Shown piece after piece: positions 27,901-41,559 of a stretch of 64,000 nt of DNA. The translations under genes were made by a program, and so were the position numbers. The stretch's first letter is position 1. Every line of letters begins with the position of its first letter. The notes under the pieces are model-generated. The model was not told where the DNA came from. It worked only from the letters and a program-made list of their open reading frames with translations, and ran no database searches. Origin of the DNA: Scatophagus argus (Eukaryota > Chordata > Actinopteri > Scatophagidae); NCBI RefSeq assembly GCF_020382885.2, contig NC_058499.1, positions 15,485,872-15,549,871 of the forward strand, given 5' to 3'.

Positions 27901-30900
27901 CTTAGGGGGCCATGTGGAATTCATTGACTTTAAAATAAAATAAATAATGGCGTGCAATTTGCTAGTACTGACAGTACAATGTATATGAGCCTAGCCTTTA
28001 TTCACATTTTAGGAGACAAAAAGCCTTGGTTGGCTGTTACATAAAAACACCTGTCCTAACAAAATAACACAAAACAGTTTAACCACCAGACGGGCAGCGT
28101 GAGAAGGAATTTCCTTCCCTAAAGCCTTACTTCTAGACAAACACGATGAAATCATGAATGCGAAATTATGTGTTGGTCTTCAGGCGTCCATATGTGGCCT
28201 GCAATGGTCATACACGGGCCGGCTCTGCTTTGATCGAGACTCATTTGGATCACAGAGGAAAGAACAGAGAAACAGGAAGGGCCCTCGGTCAAAAACATCC
28301 AAGACAGATATGGAGGAAGGGAGAGGGATGAACAAAAGACATAGACACTGGGCAGACACTAAAAACATTAAAGTGTGTTTGTGCGTGTTGCTAGGGCTGT
28401 GTGCTGAATGCTGTATGTTTCTAATAAGTATACCATTATAGTATCATACTGTATGGCAGATTGTGTCAGTCTGCTATTACAGTGTTTGTTGAGATACAGT
28501 TGTCCACTTAAAATCATGTTGCCTGGTTCTTCAGTTATATTTACATCATATACTAATATCAACGAGCTGAAATAACTTCCCTGTGGAGTTGAAGACCCCT
28601 AGTTGCTATGGAGCTGTTTTTCTCTGTTTGTTTCTAATGCTTCACACTATTCCACTCATCAACAGGTGGCAGTAAGACATCATGACAAGCAGCAAAGCAA
28701 CAGCAGAAGAAGAAGAAGAAGGTGAAGGAGGAGAAGAAGAAGAAAAAGAAGAAGAAAGGAGAAGAACAAGAAGAAGACGACGAAGAAAGGAGAAAAAGAA
28801 GAAGAAGAAGAAGAAAGGAGAAGAACAAGAATAAGACGAAGAAAGCAGAAGAAGAAGAAGAAGAAGAAGAAGAAAGGAGAAGGTGAAGGAGCATGATATC
28901 AATATTTCATTTGTTAAATACTGACAATATCATGATCTCCCCACTGGTGACAACTCATATTACTCATATTGCAATATTCAGCAAAATATTCCCACACCCA
29001 CACTGACAGTACAACACCAGTGACATCATTCAACACAGAAATCACAGAGGTTCACTATCCCGAACAGCAAACGCACAAATATGCTGTATTGGCTGGGTGC
29101 ATTCACATGAAAAAAACAAACATTGAAAACACAGCTAAAAACAGTCATCACTGTGCAAAGATTCAGGAACATTTTTTTCATAATCACTACATATGAATGT
29201 AATTGGAATCCTGATGCTGAAACATTAATAACAGGCTTCCATTTTATGTGTGATGACTACACAGTCATGTCACAGTCAAAAGGTTTTTCTGCACGTGTGC
29301 AGAACAAGAACAGACAACATGCTCAGATGTATTGATTCAGTGAGCGTGCCAATGTAATTGATGCACAGTGTAAATGTCAGTCTATATTATCATTAATAAG
29401 GTATGCCATTATATTAAAATTCTCATGGCAAATCTGTGTCACTGTTTCTATTCAAGCGTCCAGCGTCTCCTTCATAAAAATTCAAAAGCAGCCAAGAAAA
29501 AGACCATGAAGACATTTAGTCCCATCTGGCAATAAATCAGAATTGTGGGAATATTCTGGATTGTTGAGAAACAATTCATTACGAGTTTTATCATTATATC
29601 CGCTAACATTGTACCCTTGTCAAAAGGCTTAATATATCATATTGTGATGAACCTTTCAATTTATACCTGTAATGACTACTTTATAAAGCTGAATAACATT
29701 AATAGCATTTTTGGAACCAAAAAAACTTAAGTTATGTATCCAGCATTTTTGAATGTGGTCTTACCTGCCCATCTTGACCAACATGTACCTGGTGGATCTG
29801 GAGATTTCCCTGAAATAGAGAAGCAAAATGTCATGTCAAAAACTGGATGCCAAAGTACATACACACAATCATTTCACTATGCCATTCACCTCAATCTGTG
29901 TGGACTAGAGATTACTAAAGCTGGCCATGTCACTGAAATATAATTTTAAAAATTCTGCACAAGTTTGACAAATTTACATATCTCTTTGTAGTTAACCTTG
30001 TGGTGATTTACTCTACATGTGATGACATATGAGAGAAGTGGATGCGATGCCTTATACGTCAACTATTCTGTTGTTCCTGGTTACATCAACACTCGTGTAA
30101 ACAAAAACAGATTCCCATTCGCACGTGCACAAACCCACTGCTGTTTCATCAAGATGCAATGACCATCATAAACACCCACAGTGATGTTAACAAGACCATA
30201 TGAGAGAGGACATCATACAAGCAGTATTTAGACAACCCAAACTTTCAGCTGTTTTCTCTTGCTAATTGTATTTCATGTACATATTAACCACTGTCTGAGC
30301 TGCCATATGGCCAGTGAGCGGTGTAATCTCTCAAACAGCTCATTTCCTTTTCAAGCACGCTAAAACCAATGTCTTTGATGAAAGGGGCCCGTTCCTAATG
30401 AAAACATATTCTGTGAGTGGCAGTTGGGAGAAGTGGGATTTTGTTGCTAAGCTTTGAACTCCAAAAAACAAACAATATCGTGGAATAGGAAGGAGAGAGG
30501 AGAAGAAAATCTGGGCTCAGCCACAAAGAGCAGGAAAGGCTTTAAAGCTTCTCTGCCTCCAACTCACTCCGTCTCTCTCACTCAATCGTGCATTTCTTCC
30601 TTTAGCAACGCTGAATAGGAAATGAGAAAAACACATGGTCAAGGTGTCAACTGCTTTTGCATAAATGTCATGCATCTGTGGCACATATCATATAGGGTAT
30701 GTGATTACATGTGTATGTGCGTACACTGTGTGGCACCTTGAAATAAATCTCTCTCTCCCACATCCTTGCAAAAAAAAAAAAAAATCACTAGCCATGACGC
30801 TGATGTGGAAATTCCTCTTCAGCAGTCGGTGTGGTTTGGAGTTAGATTTTGATTTCAACTGGCAGGCCGGCATTGTGTGTGCATGCAGAGTGCATGTCTG

Positions 30901-33900
30901 GCGGGGGACATGAGACATCTGGGCATTATGTGAAACAAAAGTCACAACCCCATGCAAAAGAAGAAGGATTTATAAACACTGAGATGTTTTATACAGAACA
31001 TCTGTTTTTGCTAATTCACTAATGACTGAATTGTTATCAGGCATTACTTGGATGCATTATGCTTCACTGGAAAGGTTATTTGCATGTGCAAACAGAAAAA
31101 TACAAGGCTCAAAGAACACATCATTTTTTTTTCTTCTTAGCAAACTTATTTAAAAGAGGAAAAACAACACTTTATTCTAGAACATGGCTCTACTTTTTCT
31201 TTCTTTTATAAGTAGATTAGTTTATAGCCTCCAAAACATGAGTTGCACAATCACAAATTTTATCAGTCATCAGGAAATGGGTTGTGGCTCAAATTAGAAT
31301 AATTGTTCTTTTGCACAGTTGTAGGGGGAACAGTTCTAATTTTCTGAATAAACATTCTGTGAGCTTTCAGTGCGACCTGAGCCTCACCAAAGGATAATGC
31401 AACTTGGTGGAGTAAAGACACGTCTGGATAGCGGTTCTGATTAATGACCTAAGTAATGTACGAGAAACTTGTCATTGTGTAGAAATTCCCCCAGGTCTGA
31501 GGGCCATCAAGGGAGCATTCACTCAAACTACATGCTAAGAAAGACATTATGCACTCCTTCAAATAGATAGTTCGTCATTAGCTAACCAGAAGTCAACCAA
31601 ATTACTAACCAGACTTCAACAACAAAAACAACAACATACTACCATTCCCACATTTATTTTGCACCCAAAAATTATTTTTATTTATTAAATTATTATTATT
31701 TTATTAAGTTCACTCTAATAGTTATATTCTGCTCAGAGTTAAAAAAAAAAAAAAAAAAAAGAGTTGCTGAGAAGCTTTCTCTCTTATTCAGAACTCACAC
31801 ACTCTCACACTTGCCTCACTGTCCTGTGTGATCTGCACCTCCTCTCCTTGTGGCACTTGAGCAATGTGCAGCTGACCCTGTGGGATCTGAGAGACACAGA
31901 TGAAGGGTGAGACACACTAGACGCACTAAATTAAATGAAATTATAAACCACGGTAAATGATATCTAACATTTTCAAGGCTCTTGTAAAAGAAATTTCAGG
32001 CACCCATATGAAGACTGATACAGGTGCTGTGAACTTAAGCTGCTAATCTAAGTATTAAGGAACAATATTCCAACATTTTGTCTTTGTGTTTCCCTGTTGA
32101 GCTGCAGTGGACGGACAGTAACAAAAAGTTGTGCAGAAAAACCTGTCTCATTGTTCATAAGCACCTGAGACAGACTTTAGACAGCCTTGAAAAAGTGTGA
32201 ACCCATTCTATCAGCTCCATTTTAACTACAGTGCACAGAATGTGATTTAATAACAATGAAACAAGTAGTCCCAGGGTTGTACCTGAGATCAGGCAACAAA
32301 ACGAGATTTTTTTTTTTTATTTTTAGTTTAGTAATTGTCAGACTACGGTTGCAGCGCTGAATCAGTCAGTAAGTATACTTGATTTCCTCTGCTGTATTAG
32401 CAGCACTCATAAATTTCAGGCTCAGCTGCACCCTTTAACACCCTGCAAGAGCGTCTGGAGGGTAATAACCGCATAGTGACAATCATTCTCTCCCACTCTT
32501 CCACCTTCTGCCTAAATTCTCTTCCTGTCTGTCTGCCCTCAATCTTTTATGCCTGTTCCTTCCTTTCTCAGGCGAGTCACCTATCATCAGTACCTCCAAA
32601 CCCACGCATCATGTGGCAACCTATTAAAAACAGAAATACTGAGTGCTGTAAATTATGAGGTAGCTCTGTAGCACTATCAAGCACTCGTCTCACAGCAGAA
32701 TGAAAATTACTTCTAATGCTCACGTACTATAGTCATATCATGTGTTACAATTACAACCACGTTTTACGGTTGGTAAGTAAAGAAAATCTAAATTATTCCT
32801 TCATGGCAACCATTGTCTCACAGACTGTGTGTGTGTTTATCATTGGCTGTTTGAACACACAAATGGGAAAAGACAGACTGGGCCAACTGCTCTCATTCAA
32901 TTCACGACTCTAACATCAATGACAGACCTTGAAGTTATAGCACTTTATCAATTTGATTCGTTCCACAGATTTCGTGTAACTTCAAACTTTTAACACACCA
33001 CTGAGTTTAATAACATGACTGGTTCCTCACTTGTCCCTTAAAATTAGGTATTTTGGGTTATTTCAGGGCACAGGGAATACAAGACATGAAAGGTTCAATC
33101 ACTCCTCTTTGTCAGCCCACCCATGATGCTGCAGTGGGCCTGACTTTGACCTTTGGCCATAGCAGCTGTATGAGTTCATACAACCCCTGAGAAACTCCAT
33201 CATTGACATAAGCTGTATTTCTACAGAATGCTGTATGGACTGATATGTCCCCCTGCACTGCATACCCTGCTCTATGAGATCCTCATATGACAGCAGTGAG
33301 ATAAGTACATGTATCAGAAAAAGGAAAGAAACTGTAAGGTAGAAATATGACAAATACTGTCAGAACCGATGGTCATACACTTCATGCCAGAGAACAGGCC
33401 ATGACATATTGTCTATGGGCTCAGAGAAAGACTGAGGAATTAAAGGTCTGACACTCACCACCTGAACTTGTCCATCCTCGCCAATGCGGTGGAACTGGAC
33501 CTGTTGATTGGCCAGTGTATAATGTAAGGTCTGCTGCGTGGCAGCCTCAATGTGGGCTGCTTCTTCTGCCATGCCTCCCTCTGGTTAGGAGAACAAGCAG
33601 TAAGGTCAGTGGTGCACTTGTGTGTACAGCACAAACAGGTTCCAGCACACATAAAAAATAAAAAGGACAGATACACAAACTGACACACACCCAGAAGTGG
33701 TGATGCAAGGGGCCTTCACAATTTCTTGTTGGGAAAAAAAAAAAAAAAAAAAAAAACCAAGGCCATCTGCTGGATGATGTTGTGTTTATACTTTATCAAA
33801 TGCCTAAATACACAACCAGGATTCTCAAGCTAGCCATCCAAACACACACAAACACACACACACACACACACAGTCATGGTTTAGCAGCCAAACACAAACT

Positions 33901-36900
33901 CCAGGCCTCAGTCTAAACACCCACTATCACTCCAGCAGACTAAAACCCCTGTAAAGCCCACAGCAGACTCCAACCAACCCAAAGATGTCAGAAGATGTCA
34001 GCAATCAAAGACAGCGGAGCCCTCAGTGACAGTTTAAGCCTGCACAACAGTACACAAAACAAACCAAATCACACCATTTCTTTTAAGATGTGGGAGAGAA
34101 TCTTAGGTAATTTCTTGTAACAGACCTTGCAAGAACTGCTTTTTTTTGAGAAAGAAAAGAAAAAAAACATCAGGGATTGTAAATGACAAAAACCATACAC
34201 CACATATCACGTGACCCCCAAACATTCTGTTTTGCATTATGTTGCCTTGAAACATAAGACTGATTCCTATCTTTTTGTTATAACTGTCATGTACCGTTTC
34301 ATGTAAATAATCCTCAGTACTTTTGTTTGTTGGATGAGGAAGCAAACAGCGGCTTAAGAAGTGTGACAGTTGTGGGCTTAGATCTACTTGCTATTTCACT
34401 GATAAATAATGGTTTTAAAAGCAGCTTCTTTCCTCTCCTCTCTTAACATGTCATCTGATTAAGGAAAGAATGACTTTCTATCTTTGACTTTGCATGTCTG
34501 TGCATGGACCATCTGAACTAGTATTTGTGTTGTAAACTCTGGGGTGTGTGTGGCCTGAAAAGGCAGGGCCCACCCCTTGTGTGTGCTCACAGGATATTTG
34601 GGTTTCCCCTGCAGTCTTTCTGTTCCCTCGTCAGAGGTGAGAGGTGATGGCTCACAGGGAGGGAAGGACAGCAGGCATTGTGTGCAGATTACAACCATCT
34701 GCAGCATACACACCATATTTGCATTTGGGTTCAGGTCTTAAAATAGATTTCATATAGCAGATAAAAAGAAAATGGTCCGAGTATATTGTGTGGCTGTGCT
34801 TGTTGACTATTTGCATAATGTCATTTTCCTACATTAAAACAACTGAACAGGAAGTGAAAGAGGAAAGGGTAACTTAAAAATCATTTGTCTTTATGTGCAG
34901 TAGCCAATCAATGAGAAAAGGCATGGGTAAGTAACGCAAATAGTGGGGTCAAAATTTGCACAAAAGTGCGACTAATGGAAAGCCTCTAGATGGACCAGTA
35001 CTGTTTTACACAGATTGCTATTCCTTGGTAGCTATCCAAAGTAAACTTTGGTCACAACCATAAGAAAGCTTTGACAATCAAGATGATAACTGAGGAAATA
35101 ACTTCATTTCAAATGGTTGAGCACCTTTTTTTGGCCTTTTTTTTTGCTCACAGTACAAAGTCAGTGACTTCCTACAAGCCAACTAATATATCATGCTTCT
35201 CCACAGAAAACAATACAAACTGAAAGCTAATGATGGTGTCATTGGCCTTTAAGCAAGAGAAACACCAGAAGATGTCTGTCTTGATTCTCACAACCATGTT
35301 TGATTAGAAAACAACCACAGAAACGTAGCAACGCTATCAGCTGATAAAGACTTACGCGAATGGAGCCAGGTGGGTATTCATTTGCTCAAACCAAAAAGAT
35401 ATGTGAAATGTGCTCACTCCAAAAGCATTTCACAAGAAAAGTTTCAGAAGGTTTAACCTCTTTTTTAAAAAAAAATACAAAGATTCACAAGCTTAAAAAG
35501 TTGACATGAATGTGATTTATAAATGCGATCTAATGTTAATGTTCACTAATCACTCCAGTCATATGTGTACACATCCATGGATTCTTTGTCATTGTCATTA
35601 TTCTGTATGATCTGATTGCCCTACTCCCTGGTTTATGCTGACCTGTTCCCCACTGATTTTTTTCCACATGTGTATGGATAAAGAGTGATATACAGTAAAT
35701 ATCATCCTGGACCAAAAGTAAATGTTCTGGAAAATACCACTGAAAAAGGGAGGCCCTCTCAGATTTGAGGGCCATTTTCTTAATGGAGTCACTGTTGCTG
35801 TGTTTCCCTCTATTTTTGATTTATTTTTATCTAATTGCCACATAACATACACACATACAAGCAAAAGTAGAATTATAATGAATCTTGAATCTGAATCTTA
35901 AAGCAAGTATCTCAACAAAATCTTTGTCCTTGGTATGCTTATTAATGCAGCATACAAGTGGACAAATAATTATGTCCACTACTTACTGTTTACAGTAAGT
36001 TACACGGTCGGCACGCACAAAGTCATGCTTTACAGCTCCAGATTATCTGTAATTTACCTGTGCCCGTACCGCGAGGCGTGCGTTTGGAGAAGCTCTTGAC
36101 GGCAAGACTCTGTCCGCGCTGCTTGCGTCTCCAGGCGGTGCGACACTTGGAGTCGATGCTTTGCTTGATGCGGTACCAATCTGACTCAGTGATGCCAAAT
36201 TTGTGGAACAAGTGGCCTGTAGGGACATGATAAGATCAAATGATATCACATACTGTACAGGTAATCAAATATTGTTAGCTTGGACATGAATGGGATGATC
36301 ATATCTCCAAATCTATCTGTTCTGATATGTCATTTTGGCCCAGAAATGCTCTGTTCTTTAAATTTTTTAAAGTTTTTGTTTTAATAGTGCACAAAACCAG
36401 ATAGTCTCCTCTGAGCTTTAGCAAAGTAAATGAGCAAGTATCATATAGTTCTGATATTTTTACATGCCCTTGCCTTCACCTAAACCTGAAGGTAACAACA
36501 GTAACAATACAAATACAAGGTAGCTAGGACAATTCACTCACAAAAACATCACAGGCTAACAATGTAAGCTGTACATTTTACAGGTGAAATACTGTTTTAC
36601 AATTCAAGTTAAAGGTGTGTTTTAGCATAAATATGTATATAGTAGGCCTTTTGGTACACCTAATCCTAAAATCTTAACAATGTTAGCATACAGTTCCATA
36701 GCCTTCACAGGTTTCCACGATCCTTGAAGGATTCACAGCAGACTACTGCAGATACATATAGAAAATTTTAAGCTGTCTTATATGCTACTGTGCAAGGTGT
36801 TTGTAAAAGGGCCACTTCATCTGCAATAGATGTAGACTTTTACATAAAGGAAACCACCATCCTGCTTACTTCTACTTCACACACTTTGGCAAGCAGTGTT

Positions 36901-39900
36901 AACACAGTCCCGGGACTGTGTGTCATCCGTCCCTCAGAAGAAATATGTGCAGGTGAGACTGGATTCAGCTGTATTTAGCACTGTCAATTTCAGTGTGTTC
37001 CGCATGACAGCTCATTTCTACAAAAATTAACAATGCAGCTATAACCTGAGGGTAAAAAAAAGAGAGAGGGGGAGCTGAAGGCTATCTGGCGATAGTGGGA
37101 TGCCAGCATACGGTGGCCCCTTCACACCTGATGGATCCTGTACAGGCAAGCAGGCCAGATGCTCCTTCATTCCTTTTTTATTTTTTTTTCTTTAGGCACG
37201 CAGAATGAGCCATCCAAAAGTCACCTGGCCCTGCTCCAGCCTCTGCATACCTCTATATAAGACCAAATCTGCATGTAACTGCACACACCCATGCTGTTGA
37301 GAGGATACACAGGTAACCAAGTATTCACTTGTATGCATGCCATGAGGGATATTTACTAAAACCTCCTGCAGGGGGGATAAGCCACAATATGACTACAGCA
37401 AACACAACCCCTCTTTACATTGCATTATGAACCATATAAATATAGTATATAGGCACAGGACTTTCAGAAATATCCGTCTGTCCACGATCATAACCCTGAC
37501 TCTGCTTCATCAGGAATCAAAGAGTTTACTGAATTGAGGGTGACTCCATTACGATCTTTCTACCACACATGTGCTTGTCATTTAGAGCCTGGTATGTTAT
37601 AAAATGTGTTGCACATTTATGCGTGTGTGCAATGATGAATGCATGTTGTTGTAACCCGTCTTGGGAATACAGACTGCAGTCTATTTCTGTGTTCAATTCG
37701 GTGCTGCTTTCTAATGGAACAGGGATGAAATGTGGGAAGGTCTCAGAGAGTTCATTTATTGCTGTAAGGGGGCAAAGACTTTTAACTCTGGCTGAGTGAA
37801 ATTTATTAGCATAATTTAAACTGCAGAAATCATGTAATAACCATGAGATAAACAATGGTTTTTAAAGACCACTTTGGCAGTTACAAGTGCATCATTTTGC
37901 CAATTAAGTTATCACACAGCTCAGAAACACTTGGCAAGAAAATATGCTGGATTCACTTCCAAGGCTTGATGGTGTCTTTTAGTGCCAGCAGCAGGTACAT
38001 AAAAAAAAATCCTCTTTGTGAACTGACTTGCAATGGAATAATGTTTATCATTGGGTCTACCTCCACTTTATCAAAACCCACACGATGGAGCATGAAATTG
38101 CTACACATCAGTACTAGATGGTTATGGTGTCAATACAGGAGGACTTACAGCGAATGCCATAGATCATGAGAGGGTCAAGCTGCTTTTTGCCATGTTTGCC
38201 CTGACCAGAGAGGTTTGACATGGCCTGAACCTCCCGATGGAACAGATAGTCCAGGAGCGTCAGTGCCATTTTCTCTGCTGTGCGACAGTTTGTGGTGATG
38301 TGGAGCATATCAGCTGGAGACACTGGGCAACGAACTCTCATCTCTGGGTTGTTCTCATCTCCCAACCAGGTCCCCCCTGGGTAATCATCTAGAGGAAACA
38401 GGAGATGAAACATTTATTCAAACACACATATACACAGATATATCTATAATCTAATATAATCACTATAGAATCTACCTGCAATGATTCACAGGTTGACAAA
38501 TGCTACAACAGTACAGAGCTACTGCAATAGTTCATGTAATACAATAGCACACCCTTGTGGCAGTAAACAAGAAGTAGGTGAATTATGAGCAAAACTGAGT
38601 TGTTATTATTAAAGGTATTAAAAAGCAGAATGTGTGGTTTGGCTGTTTGCTCACAGCGTATGTTAGCTGTTAGGTCCACCACACAAACAAACACACCAAC
38701 AAAGCATGAGACACACTGCTCTGAGCACCACATGGTAACATCTAGCTAATGCTGACTAACACAGTTTTATCATGATAACCACATCTGCAAATAAATGAAT
38801 AATAGTTTGCCTTTGAAGATAACCAAGAACTTCCCAAAATCGACTGAAAGTAACCAAACCAATAATCACAGCAAATATAATGACAATATGGACTTAATTT
38901 AGCTTTGCCCAATTAGAAATTAACTATTCTCTCTTAGGCACAGCCAAAACCATGAGCAAAGCTACTGAAAACATGAATGTCCAAACAAAGCACTTATCAA
39001 CACAGAACCACGGGACATGAACATGACGCAGTGTACTTTCCGTTCAATATGGAGACCATCTGAAATAGTCATGTTAGTCACGCTACTTAAGTTAAATCTG
39101 TTAACTGCTGTGGTACAGCAGGTAAAGCAGGTCAGCCATTAATCAGAGGAACGGCAGGTAAATTCCCAACTACATGTCTATTGCTTTACATGGCTCTTCC
39201 TTGAATGAGGTATGGCAAATAATGCAACTTGCGTCATAGCTAACAACATGGCAAATGAGAAACTTGTGAATAAAAAAGAAGTATCTTTAGTGCAATATTG
39301 TGTTTCATTGCAAAAATGGAAAAAATCACAGATTATTTATTAACTGAGTAAAAAGACTGCAGATCCTGATTGCGATTACATACGCTGTGATATTATTTTT
39401 GGGCCAGACTGCCCACCCCTAAGACAGGTTGTTAGTTATAGGATAACATTATTGGTGCATGAAACTCATGCACTACTGAAAACATGCCATTTCTGCTTTG
39501 TTAGTGTAACGAAGGTTACACTAACTATAAACTTGATCATTACAGTGACAACCATTCAAACTGGCCTCAGTCGGCCTCTTATTTGACGGTCAAACAAAAT
39601 TAAACGTAACTACACAAGTAGTCTGTTTCTACATTGCAGAGTTGACTCATGATGCATGTGATGACTATGACGCACATAGTATTCATTCGCACTGCTCTTT
39701 TGCTATTTGTGAGATGGGTGACTTGACCCTCCCAAGGATGTCACACAGAATAAGAGGTTATGGTATCACTGAATAAAATGGTTTATGGTTTTTATTTTAT
39801 TTTTATTTCCACAGTGAAGAAATTTGGCAACTAAAAAGAAAAAAAAAAAAACAACTAAGATTTTGAAACCAGTCTAATGAGATTGTGGACAAGTGCAATA

Positions 39901-41553
39901 ACGTATATAGGCATGTCAGTGACAGACTACAGGGGCACAAGAGTAATAACATATGTTTCTGTGTCTTTGTCAGTTTAAAGTCATACCTTCTGAATTGAGT
40001 GTGATGAGTGTGACATTTTGGCCATTTTGTGTGCTGCTGGAATGACCACCATTAGAAACAGAGTCACTGGCCTCTGAGCCACTCTCTTGTTCTTCCTGAC
40101 TCTCCTCAGGGCCCGGCACCTTTACCAGGATTGTGTTCTGCCGTCTCCGGGCCACAGTACTGAAAAAGAATGCAACTTTGTGACTAACTGGCATGAGAAA
40201 CTCTGATTCTATACAGTCTTCTGTCACCTGGGCTGAAAACTGAGAAGGTACATGTGATTACTGTTTTCCATTAACAAGCCCAACATCATCTATGGGGTGC
40301 TTTATTGGAAGGGACTGGCACATGTCTGACTTAGGGCCACACTAGACACACAATGTGAATTTGAGCCACTCACTTGTTAAGCAGGTTCTCCAGAGGGGTA
40401 TCTTCTTGGCTGCTGCCCTTTGAATTTTCACTACTCACTATCACATTTGTTTGTGGAACAACACTGAAGGAGAAGTGCAAACACACTAGTGTAAATGGCA
40501 CATGTACGCATGCTTTGCACAATCTAAAATAAGTTTATGTGGTTGTGCTAGCTCCTGGAAACAACAATGTGTCTTTGTAAAAATGAATAACAGAACCATC
40601 TCTCTGCCATTTGTATGCACCCTTAGCCTGAATGAAGACAGTATTCAAATGGTGCAAAATGTGGGAATAGGTAAATGCTTGTGCCTCACCATCGTACTTT
40701 GTTCCAAGTTTGGGTGGCTCCCTGAGGAGAACCTGCAACCATAGGAACCTGGATAGGACTCTTTGCACAGGGTACCATGCTGTCCAGTTTGCGTCCAAGG
40801 GCTTTGCACGTAGCATCCAAAGCATGTAGCTTTGATTCAATTCCCTCCAGTCGCTGGGTGACTGATGCAGTGAATGAGACCAACAGGTTCTGGAAATACA
40901 AATAACATAATTAAGTATTTATAGTTCATCTTAAATTCCAAAAATTAATGGTGTCTATTTAACTGAAATACAGGTAAAACCATTGAATTTAAGACAGAGT
41001 CCATTGCACAGAGTTTGTACCTTAATAAAAGATAGGTCTTGGTTGTTACTGTCGTGGCTACTACTTAATTTCCTCTTTTTCTTCTGAGGCCTTTCTTCAT
41101 CATCTTCATGATTGTCCAGCATGTCTGGCATAGAGACACCATGAAAACAACACATGACAGCAGTCTGGATTTCACTATTGAATGCTGAGAATGAAGCTGT
41201 GCTCCTACTCCATTCCAAGGAACCAGTACTGAGTATGCAGAGTCAAAATCCTACATACAGTGTTTATTATATAGATTTTAAATAATACACTTGCACAGCC
41301 TATAGAATGCCAACATTAAAACTTCGGTTATGAAAACAGTAGAGTTGTTACTGATTAAATGCCCTCGTTTGACAGTGCAACACTTGCCTAATAAGGAACC
41401 TAATCATATCTGCTCAGAGGAGCAGAAAACGTCAATATCCAGTAAGAAAAATAAGCCTTTGTGATGTTTCACAGAAATCTCACCTGTACGGTCATCCTGG
41501 TTAAAGTCCTCCACCGTTATCTGCACAATTTCATCCAACTCTTGTTCAGACAT
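9917..41553 (-). CDS. banp: BANP (BTG3-associated nuclear protein, BEN-domain DNA-binding factor)
   Basis: Coding exons, in transcript order: 41484-41553, 41021-41124, 40690-40889, 40374-40463, 39987-40159, 38149-38388, 36058-36216, 33459-33580, 31815-31886, 29765-29809, 14599-14739, 9917-10033. Joined, they give 1533 nt, 510 residues, with phase kept at every junction. The protein starts MSEQELDEIVQITVEDFNQ. Residues 38-42 are a basic KKKRK nuclear signal, about 59-95 a probable coiled coil, about 213-292 the BEN domain. About 293-345 is a conserved basic segment (HKFGITESDWYRIKQ). The rest is Gln-rich and ends in VTSVAT. The family is known to bind TCTCGCGAGA and activate CpG-rich promoters, and to act in the p53 and DNA-damage responses. 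The ATG sits 6 nt inside exon 2. Exon 9 (31815-31886) has a GC donor. A minus-strand AATAAA at 8745-8750 could end a 1.2-kb 3' UTR. Confidence 0.95.
10034..14598. other. banp last intron
   Basis: 4.6-kb intron between exons 14599-14739 and 9917-10033. It is AT-rich with A/T runs. Apart from a POU-octamer-like ATGCAAAT near 12.77 kb, which is unremarkable at this length, I see no gene or repeat family that I can name. Confidence 0.6.
14863..14908. repeat. Perfect 20-bp inverted repeat with 6-base loop
   Basis: The left arm 14863-14882 (CAGAGCCAGCCCAAGTGTTT) is exactly the reverse complement of the right arm 14889-14908. The loop is AAAAAG. It lies in the banp 15-kb intron, 124 bases upstream of the acceptor of exon 14599-14739, so the pre-mRNA would fold into a long stable stem. 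It does not resemble a known transposon end. A template-switch duplication or a foldback element is possible. Confidence 0.9.
15170..15500 (-). mobile_element. Fish SINE-like retroposon
   Basis: Minus-strand copy of the repeat also seen at 1.2-1.5 kb and 44.9-45.2 kb. The ATGGATGG-type tail is at 15175-15190, then the body (CACACCTAGGGGCAATGTAGA, read on the plus strand). A remnant of the head with a degenerate B box lies near 15470-15480. It has a small internal deletion in the GTGGAGTTTGCATG part. It lies in sense orientation to banp. Confidence 0.8.
20563..20582. repeat. GA dinucleotide microsatellite
   Basis: Short uninterrupted AG run inside the banp 15-kb intron. Confidence 0.8.
22880..23023 (+). 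mobile_element. Decayed retroposon 3' end
   Basis: The run TTTGAGGGAGTTTTTCC, then CCTTGAGGCAAATTGTGA and GGGCTCTATAAATA matches the 3' end typical of abundant fish LINE/SINE copies, where the last part normally leads into a tandem-repeat tail. The sequence just upstream (22.07-22.45 kb) may belong to the same insertion, but I could not confirm that. Confidence 0.55.
28702..28892. repeat. GAA/GGA polypurine tract
   Basis: About 190 bases almost purely of purines on the plus strand. It is built from GAA and GGA units with a larger internal repeat (GGAGAAGAACAAGA near 28758 and 28816) and near-identical ends (GAAGGTGAAGGAG at about 28719 and 28879). Both long open frames on the opposite strand (poly-Ser/Phe) are artefacts of this tract. 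Confidence 0.9.
31741..31760. repeat. A20 homopolymer (U20 in banp pre-mRNA)
   Basis: Twenty A on the plus strand. In the banp transcript this is a U run beginning 54 bases after the GC donor of exon 31815-31886. Confidence 0.95.
33841..33872. repeat. CA microsatellite
   Basis: Interrupted CA run in a banp intron. Confidence 0.9.
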
Positions 41554-41559
41554 TGTTCA

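Larger units (their letters stand above)
14740..29764. other. banp 15-kb intron
   Basis: The largest intron, between exons 29765-29809 and 14599-14739. It contains a perfect hairpin at 14863-14908, a SINE copy at 15.17-15.50 kb, a retroposon tail at 22.88-23.02 kb, a pair of antisense open frames at 24.2-24.5 kb and a purine tract at 28.7-28.9 kb. All the open frames here look like chance frames or repeat shadows. No nested gene could be supported. Confidence 0.6.
29810..39986. other. Central banp introns
   Basis: Introns between the exons at 29.8, 31.8, 33.5, 36.1, 38.3 and 40.0 kb. They hold A runs at 31741-31760 and 33734-33757, a CA microsatellite at 33841-33872 and otherwise unremarkable AT-rich sequence. 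Their exon edges are normal GT/AG apart from the GC donor at 31814. No additional gene was found. Confidence 0.6.

Noticed and set aside
28634-28902. Poly-Ser/Phe frames
   Set aside because: Artefact of the GAA/GGA repeat tract.
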